The position numbers were made by a program, and so were the translations under genes. A model generated the notes under the pieces. The model did no database searches, was not told where the DNA came from, and was given only the letters and a program-made list of their open reading frames with translations. Of a stretch of DNA of 10,963 nucleotides, positions 6,523 through 10,963 are shown piece after piece; the stretch's first letter is position 1, and each line of letters begins with the position of its first letter. Source of the stretch: Bacteroidales bacterium UBA6360. GTDB taxonomy: Bacteria > Bacteroidota > Bacteroidia > Bacteroidales > UBA932. Location: assembly GCA_002440085.1 (NCBI GenBank), contig DJRM01000030.1, positions 1 to 10,963 on the forward strand, given 5' to 3'.

Positions 6523-8946
6523 ATGGAAGAACTTAACAACCAGCAGAATATGGCGGACGGGAATCAGAATTCCCTTACTCTGTCAGACATCTGGAACATC
6601 GTGTGGCTGAACAAATGGTGGTTTCTTGCGGGAATCGTCGTCTGTCTTTTAGGTGCCGGCGTCTACCTCTACAGAACCCCGTCGACATACAGCCGCAGCG
6701 CCAAACTTATCGTTGATGAAAGTGCCCAGGACGCGGCTGTCCGCAATCTGTCGTCATTCACCGGCGGCGGGATGAGGCTGCGCAACACAGTGGCTGTGGA
6801 GAATGAAATGGAGGCGTTCACGTCACCGGATCTCATGATGACGGTCGTGGAGCGGAACAATCTCCAGACTACATACGTTGAAAAACAGCTTATCCGTAGT
6901 GTTGAACTCTACAGAAACACGCCTCTTGAACTCAAACTCGGAGGGAACAATCCTACCAAGTCATTCTCTTTTGTCATAAAAAAGAAATCCGACAGCACTT
7001 TTGTTCTCGACAAGTTCAGAATCGGACGGGACGATGTCCGTGAGAAGGTTTCCGGAGCGGTGGGGGACACGCTTGTGACTCCGGTCGGAACCATCTCTCT
7101 CCATGCGACTGAAAACATAGACCAGTGGGACAATGACATCCTGGTCAGCTGGGCAAATCCTATGTCCAGGGCAAAGGCGTATTGCAAAAACCTCACTGCG
7201 AACATCTCAAGCAAGGAATCCACTGTTCTGGTTCTCAACTACAAGGACTGTTTCCCGTCAAGGGCGGAGAACATACTCAGCAGCCTGATTGATGTCTACA
7301 ATGAGGTCTGGCTCTATGACAAGAACCGCGCGGCGCGCAACACCAGCACGTTCATCACCGAGCGCCTCGGCATCATCGAACATGAGCTCGGCGGCATAGA
7401 GGGAGACCTCAAGACTTATAAGGCAAGCCACAATCTCACTGACCTCAAGGCAGTCGCACAGCAGTATCTGGAGGAGTCGTCCACCTATGCGGAAAAGCTC
7501 TTCGAGGTCAACAACCAGCTTTCAATAGCCAGCTTTATTAAGGACTATCTGAATGACCCGTCGCACGCAATGAGCCTTATTCCGTCCAATTCCGGAATCG
7601 CGAGCAACAGCGTAGAGTCTCAGATAGGCGAGTACAACAAGCTCATTCTTCAGCGCGACCGCTACAAGTCTGCGGGGAGCGAAAACCCGATGGTCGCGGA
7701 TCTCAACGTTTCAATAGCCTCAATGCGCAGCGCGATTCTTCGCTCCATAGACAACCTCGTGGCAACCCTGCGCCTTCAGGCAGACGGACTCAAGCAGCAG
7801 GAGGATCAGGTGCTCAGACGCATATCCTCAAGTTCCGGACAGGAATATGAGCTTCTCTCCATGCAGCGCCAGCAGAAAGTCAAGGAGTCGCTCTACATCT
7901 TTCTTCTCCAGAAACGCGAGGAGAATGAGATAACAGCGCTCGTGAACGTTGGGAACACCCGCATAATTATGCGCCCGAACGGCCCTGTCACACCTGTCGC
8001 GCCTCGCAGGGCTATGATACTCCTGCTCGCGGCAATCCTCGGCTGCGCGATACCTTTCGGATGGTTCTTCCTCCGGATAATGCTTGATACGACAGTGAAG
8101 ACAAGGGCTGATCTTTCATCCCTGAAATTGCCTTTCCTTGCGGAAGTTCCGTTCTCCATAGTCAAAAAAAGTCGTTTCGACTTCTTCCGTAGAAAAAAGC
8201 AGTTTGATGACGATGAACGCAAGATAATTGTGCGGATGGGCAAACGTGACATGATGAACGAGGCCTACCGCGTGTTCAGGACGAACCTCGACATGATTCT
8301 CGGGAAAAAGGGTCCGCATGTCGTGATGCTGACATCATTCAACCCTAGTGCTGGAAAAACATTCAACGGGATAAACATCGCGGCCTGCATGGCCATCAAG
8401 CCGGCAAAGACCGTAATCGTCGATCTTGACCTGCGCAAAGCTTCTGCGGGACAGGCTCTCGGCATCACTCCAACATTGGGATGTTCGTCCTATCTGAACG
8501 GCGATGTCAGTGACATTTCCGGCATCATATACAATGTTTCCGGCAACCTCGACTGCATTCCTGTTGGAGTCATGCCACCTAATCCGACGGAGCTTCTTCT
8601 CTCGGAGCACTTCCCTAAGATGATAGAAGAACTCAAGAAGAGGTACGACTACATATTCCTTGACTGTCCTCCTGTCGAGATTGTCGCGGATTCGGCCATC
8701 GTCACGGAATATGTTGACTTGACCTTGTTCGTCGTGCGTGCCGGACTGTTCGACAAGAGACTGATACCAATGATAAACGATCTGTACGAGCATCAGAGAT
8801 ACAGACACATGTGCCTCGTGCTCAATGGAGTACAGATGACCTACAAGCCTTATGCGAAGTCCGGGAACGGCTATGGCTACGGCTATGGCTACGGCTATGG
8901 GTATGGTTATGGGTATGGAAATGCCGATCCGGAATCGGATAAGTAA
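6523..8946 (+). CDS. Wzc-type polysaccharide co-polymerase with BY-kinase domain (capsular exopolysaccharide tyrosine autokinase)
   Basis: This inner-membrane protein (807 aa) controls chain length and export of a surface polysaccharide through cycles of tyrosine autophosphorylation. After a Gln/Asn-rich cytoplasmic start, TM1 covers about 32-50. The periplasmic Wzz/GNVR region with helical, coiled-coil-like stretches runs to about 480. A proline-rich run (PNGPVTPVAP) precedes TM2 at about 497-520. The cytoplasmic kinase follows. Its oligomerisation motif EX2RX2R is Glu580/Arg583/Arg586. Walker A is SFNPSAGKT (605-613, Lys612), Walker A' is VIVDLDLR with Asp634 and Asp636, and Walker B is YIFLDCPP with Asp714. 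The tail carries Tyr774, Tyr777 and an alternating (GY)8G run at 783-799, then eight polar residues. Kinase and membrane parts are fused, as in Gram-negative Wzc. The start has an AGGA site at 6510-6513. The phosphatase gene begins 8 bases after the stop, consistent with an opposing pair. Confidence 0.95.
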   Translation: MEELNNQQNMADGNQNSLTLSDIWNIVWLNKWWFLAGIVVCLLGAGVYLYRTPSTYSRSAKLIVDESAQDAAVRNLSSFTGGGMRLRNTVAVENEMEAFTSPDLMMTVVERNNLQTTYVEKQLIRSVELYRNTPLELKLGGNNPTKSFSFVIKKKSDSTFVLDKFRIGRDDVREKVSGAVGDTLVTPVGTISLHATENIDQWDNDILVSWANPMSRAKAYCKNLTANISSKESTVLVLNYKDCFPSRAENILSSLIDVYNEVWLYDKNRAARNTSTFITERLGIIEHELGGIEGDLKTYKASHNLTDLKAVAQQYLEESSTYAEKLFEVNNQLSIASFIKDYLNDPSHAMSLIPSNSGIASNSVESQIGEYNKLILQRDRYKSAGSENPMVADLNVSIASMRSAILRSIDNLVATLRLQADGLKQQEDQVLRRISSSSGQEYELLSMQRQQKVKESLYIFLLQKREENEITALVNVGNTRIIMRPNGPVTPVAPRRAMILLLAAILGCAIPFGWFFLRIMLDTTVKTRADLSSLKLPFLAEVPFSIVKKSRFDFFRRKKQFDDDERKIIVRMGKRDMMNEAYRVFRTNLDMILGKKGPHVVMLTSFNPSAGKTFNGINIAACMAIKPAKTVIVDLDLRKASAGQALGITPTLGCSSYLNGDVSDISGIIYNVSGNLDCIPVGVMPPNPTELLLSEHFPKMIEELKKRYDYIFLDCPPVEIVADSAIVTEYVDLTLFVVRAGLFDKRLIPMINDLYEHQRYRHMCLVLNGVQMTYKPYAKSGNGYGYGYGYGYGYGYGYGNADPESDK
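8869..8919 (+). repeat. In-frame tandem repeat encoding the Gly-Tyr tail of the kinase
   Basis: Seventeen codons alternate Gly and Tyr, giving nine Gly and eight Tyr. The first 30 bases (8869-8898) repeat perfectly with a 12-base period, alternating TAT and TAC. From 8899 on, the Gly codons drift through GGG, GGT and GGA while the protein pattern holds. The 6-base coding unit keeps frame, so repeat number could change by slippage without breaking the gene. Confidence 0.95.
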
Positions 8947-8954
8947 TCGCGGTC

Positions 8955-9668
8955 ATGTTTGATTTCCTGAAGAAAAAGTTTTCATTGGCGGAGTCGGGAG
9001 TCCTTTCTGGCTCCGTCGATGCGCATTCACACATACTGTTCGGCGTTGACGACGGAGTGGGACACATTGAGACGTCTCTCAAGATTCTCGCATACGAGGA
9101 GTCTCTCGGCGTGAAGGAAGTCTGGTGCACCCCTCATGTGATGGAGGATGTTCCGAACACTACGGAAGGAATTCAAAGACGCTTCGAGGAACTCCAGGCG
9201 GCATACACCGGCCCGATAAGGCTCAGGCTTGCTGCGGAATACATGATGGACAACCTGTTCGTCGACAGGCTGCGCTCACGTGACCTGATTCTTCATGGAG
9301 ACAATATGGTGCTTGTCGAGACATCTGTCAACAACCCTCCGTTCAATTTGGATTCCCTTCTATCTTCAATAATGATGGCTGGCTACACGCCGCTGCTTGC
9401 CCACCCGGAGCGTTACCGCTATCTCCGCAAGGATGACTATTGCCGGTTCGTCTCAAAGGGCGTGAAACTTCAGCTTAATCTGCCATCGCTTGCGCACTAT
9501 TACGGAAACACTGCCTGCACTAAGGCCAACTGGCTGTTGGAGAACGATATGTATTGCGCGATAGGTTCCGACTGTCATAGGATAAAAAGCATCCAGGAGC
9601 AATATGGGCGACGGGAACTCACATCGTCCGCAGTGAAAAAGATAGAGACTCTCGTTTCCATGGAATGA
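8955..9668 (+). CDS. CpsB/YwqE-family tyrosine-protein phosphatase (PHP superfamily)
   Basis: This is a metal-dependent protein-tyrosine phosphatase of the PHP fold, 237 aa, near the usual 240-260. Metal-ligand motifs are all present: DAHSHIL (His24, His26), CTPH (His61), AAEYMMD (Glu95), LAHPERY (His150) and GSDCHR (Asp206, His208). DDGV at 32-35 is also typical. In characterised systems such as Streptococcus CpsB and Bacillus YwqE it dephosphorylates the partner BY-kinase. Here the gene begins 8 bases after the kinase stop, so the kinase's GY tail is the likely substrate. No signal peptide or membrane segment is seen, so it should be cytoplasmic. The start gives MFDFLKKKF directly ahead of the first metal motif. 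It replaces the low-molecular-weight phosphatase (Wzb) found in E. coli. Phosphatase activity is inferred from family and context. Confidence 0.93.
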   Translation: MFDFLKKKFSLAESGVLSGSVDAHSHILFGVDDGVGHIETSLKILAYEESLGVKEVWCTPHVMEDVPNTTEGIQRRFEELQAAYTGPIRLRLAAEYMMDNLFVDRLRSRDLILHGDNMVLVETSVNNPPFNLDSLLSSIMMAGYTPLLAHPERYRYLRKDDYCRFVSKGVKLQLNLPSLAHYYGNTACTKANWLLENDMYCAIGSDCHRIKSIQEQYGRRELTSSAVKKIETLVSME

Positions 9669-9690
9669 GGGAAAGTTGAACTAAATAGTC

Positions 9691-10899
9691 ATGTCTGATA
9701 TGCCGGAGATCTCAGAAAGGGCGGAACTGATGCCGTCGTCACCAATCAGAAAACTCTTCCCGCTCGCGGAGGCAGCGATGAATAGGGGCGTGAAGATTTA
9801 CAAACTGAACATAGGCCAGCCGGACATCGAAACTCCGGAGGTCGGCCTCGATGCGCTGAGACACATAGACAGAAGAGTTCTTGAGTACAGTCCGAGCGAC
9901 GGATTCCGTTCATTCCGCGAGAAACTCGTCGGCTACTATGACCAGTATCAGATAAAGGTCTCCGCCGATGACATAATAATCACAACCGGAGGCAGCGAGG
10001 CCGTTCTGTTCGCATTCCTGGCGTGTCTGAACCCCGGTGATGAAATCATCGTTCCGGAACCTGCCTACGCGAACTATATGGCATTCGCCATATCTGCCGG
10101 GGCTACAATACGTCCGGTCGTCTCCACGATTGAGGAAGGATTTGCGTTACCCCATATCAATGAGATAGAGAAACTTATTACCCCGCGCACGAAAGGGATA
10201 CTCATCTGCAACCCGAACAATCCGAGCGGCTACCTCTACACCCGCAGTGAGATGAATCAGATTCGGGATCTTGTGAAAAAGCACAACCTGTTCCTCTTCT
10301 CAGACGAGGTCTACAGGGAATTCATCTACACCGGCTCTCCGTACATATCGGCTTTCCATCTTGAGGGAATAGAGAATAATGTGGTGCTTATTGATTCTGT
10401 ATCAAAGAGATACAGTGAGTGCGGAATACGAATTGGTGCCCTCATCACAAAGAACCGCAAGGTTCATGAGGCCGTGATGAAGTTCTGCCAGGCTCGTCTT
10501 TCTCCGCCTCTTCTGGGGCAGATTGTCGCCGAGGCGTCGCTTGACGCACCTCGTGACTATGCCATACACACTTATGAGGAGTTTATTGAGCGGCGTAACT
10601 GTCTGATCGACGGGCTTAACAAGATCCCGGGAGTTTATTCCCCGATTCCTATGGGTGCGTTCTACACTGTCGCGCGGCTTCCGATTGACGACAGTGACAA
10701 GTTCTGTGCATGGCTTCTGAGTGACTTCTGCTATGAGGGACAGACCGTGATGCTTGCGCCTGCATCGGGCTTCTACACCGATGAGGGGCGAGGCCGCGAT
10801 GAGGTCCGCATATCCTACACCATCTGCAAGCCAGAGCTCAAGATGGCTCTTAAGGTGCTCTCCGAGGCTTTGAAAGTCTATCCCGGCAGGAAGCTTTAA
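9691..10899 (+). CDS. Class I/II PLP-dependent aminotransferase, probably aspartate aminotransferase
   Basis: This is a fold-type I aminotransferase, 402 aa, the normal length. Recognisable motifs are NIGQPDIETP near residue 41, NPNNPSG with the PLP-contacting Asn177, SDEVYREF with Asp205 for the pyridine nitrogen, SVSKRYSECGIRIG with Schiff-base Lys239, and DEVRISY with Arg373 for the substrate carboxylate. It most resembles the AspC-like group found in Bacteroidota. Exact substrate preference (aspartate, aromatic or other) cannot be read from sequence. It starts 22 bases after the phosphatase gene, behind GAGGGAAAG, so it may share the transcript. The ATG at 9700 is an alternative start, since homologues as I recall them begin near MPxISER. 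A role in sugar amination is unlikely, because it lacks the look of the DegT/DnrJ family. It is probably general amino-acid metabolism riding with, or beside, the export genes. Confidence 0.88.
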   Translation: MSDMPEISERAELMPSSPIRKLFPLAEAAMNRGVKIYKLNIGQPDIETPEVGLDALRHIDRRVLEYSPSDGFRSFREKLVGYYDQYQIKVSADDIIITTGGSEAVLFAFLACLNPGDEIIVPEPAYANYMAFAISAGATIRPVVSTIEEGFALPHINEIEKLITPRTKGILICNPNNPSGYLYTRSEMNQIRDLVKKHNLFLFSDEVYREFIYTGSPYISAFHLEGIENNVVLIDSVSKRYSECGIRIGALITKNRKVHEAVMKFCQARLSPPLLGQIVAEASLDAPRDYAIHTYEEFIERRNCLIDGLNKIPGVYSPIPMGAFYTVARLPIDDSDKFCAWLLSDFCYEGQTVMLAPASGFYTDEGRGRDEVRISYTICKPELKMALKVLSEALKVYPGRKL

Positions 10900-10963
10900 G
10901 AAACCTTCAAAAAATAACCTGCATCATCTTTCTCATTCTTTTCTTTTCTCATCAGTCGTGTAC

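Noticed and set aside
8822..9130. Minus-strand frame with a His/Ser/Arg repeat
   Set aside because: The repeat is only the reverse complement of the Gly-Tyr codons of the kinase tail and has no independent support.
10900..10963. Pyrimidine-rich tail after the aminotransferase gene as a terminator
   Set aside because: The stretch is T/C-rich but I found no stable stem before it. Only 64 bases are visible, with no gene start recognised.

Overview
The window reads as a chromosomal segment of a G+C-rich member of the Bacteroidota, probably order Bacteroidales. The clues are: a TAnnTTTG-type promoter with an upstream TTG; mostly AT-rich leaders in place of strong Shine-Dalgarno sites; a Wza/Wzc/CpsB-type export set in the form usual for this phylum; and an intergenic element that resembles a dispersed repeat I remember from Bacteroidota genomes. 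An Alistipes/Rikenellaceae-like source would fit the high G+C, but this is inference. All eight genes are on the + strand and packed tightly.

Left part (1-5512): the 3' end of gcvPA, then gcvPB and a dihydrolipoyl dehydrogenase gene. These are the P1, P2 and L components of the glycine cleavage system, which decarboxylates glycine and passes the methylene group to tetrahydrofolate. GcvT and GcvH are not in view and may lie upstream. The lpd gene encodes an unusually long protein (526 aa) with extra hydrophilic, cysteine-bearing loops. An NhaC-family sodium/proton antiporter gene follows 14 bases after lpd.

Middle (5513-5672): the only sizeable intergenic gap, 160 bases. It holds a good Bacteroidota-type promoter, a small GC-rich hairpin at the predicted transcript start, and a leader of about 80 bases.

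Right part (5673-10899): an outer-membrane Wza-type lipoprotein, a Wzz/Wzc-type co-polymerase fused to a BY-type tyrosine kinase, and a PHP-family CpsB/YwqE-type tyrosine phosphatase. Together they form a regulated export module for capsule or exopolysaccharide, in which kinase and phosphatase cycle the phosphorylation of the kinase's tyrosine tail. That tail is a striking alternating (GY)8G repeat. A class I/II PLP aminotransferase, probably aspartate-type, follows closely. No glycosyltransferase, flippase or polymerase gene is visible.

I see no RNA gene, CRISPR array, insertion sequence or phage gene. Most of the window is conserved housekeeping or a well-known export module. I did not find a convincing new system. 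The points most worth a second look are the GY-repeat tail, the intergenic repeat before lpd, and the expanded Lpd.
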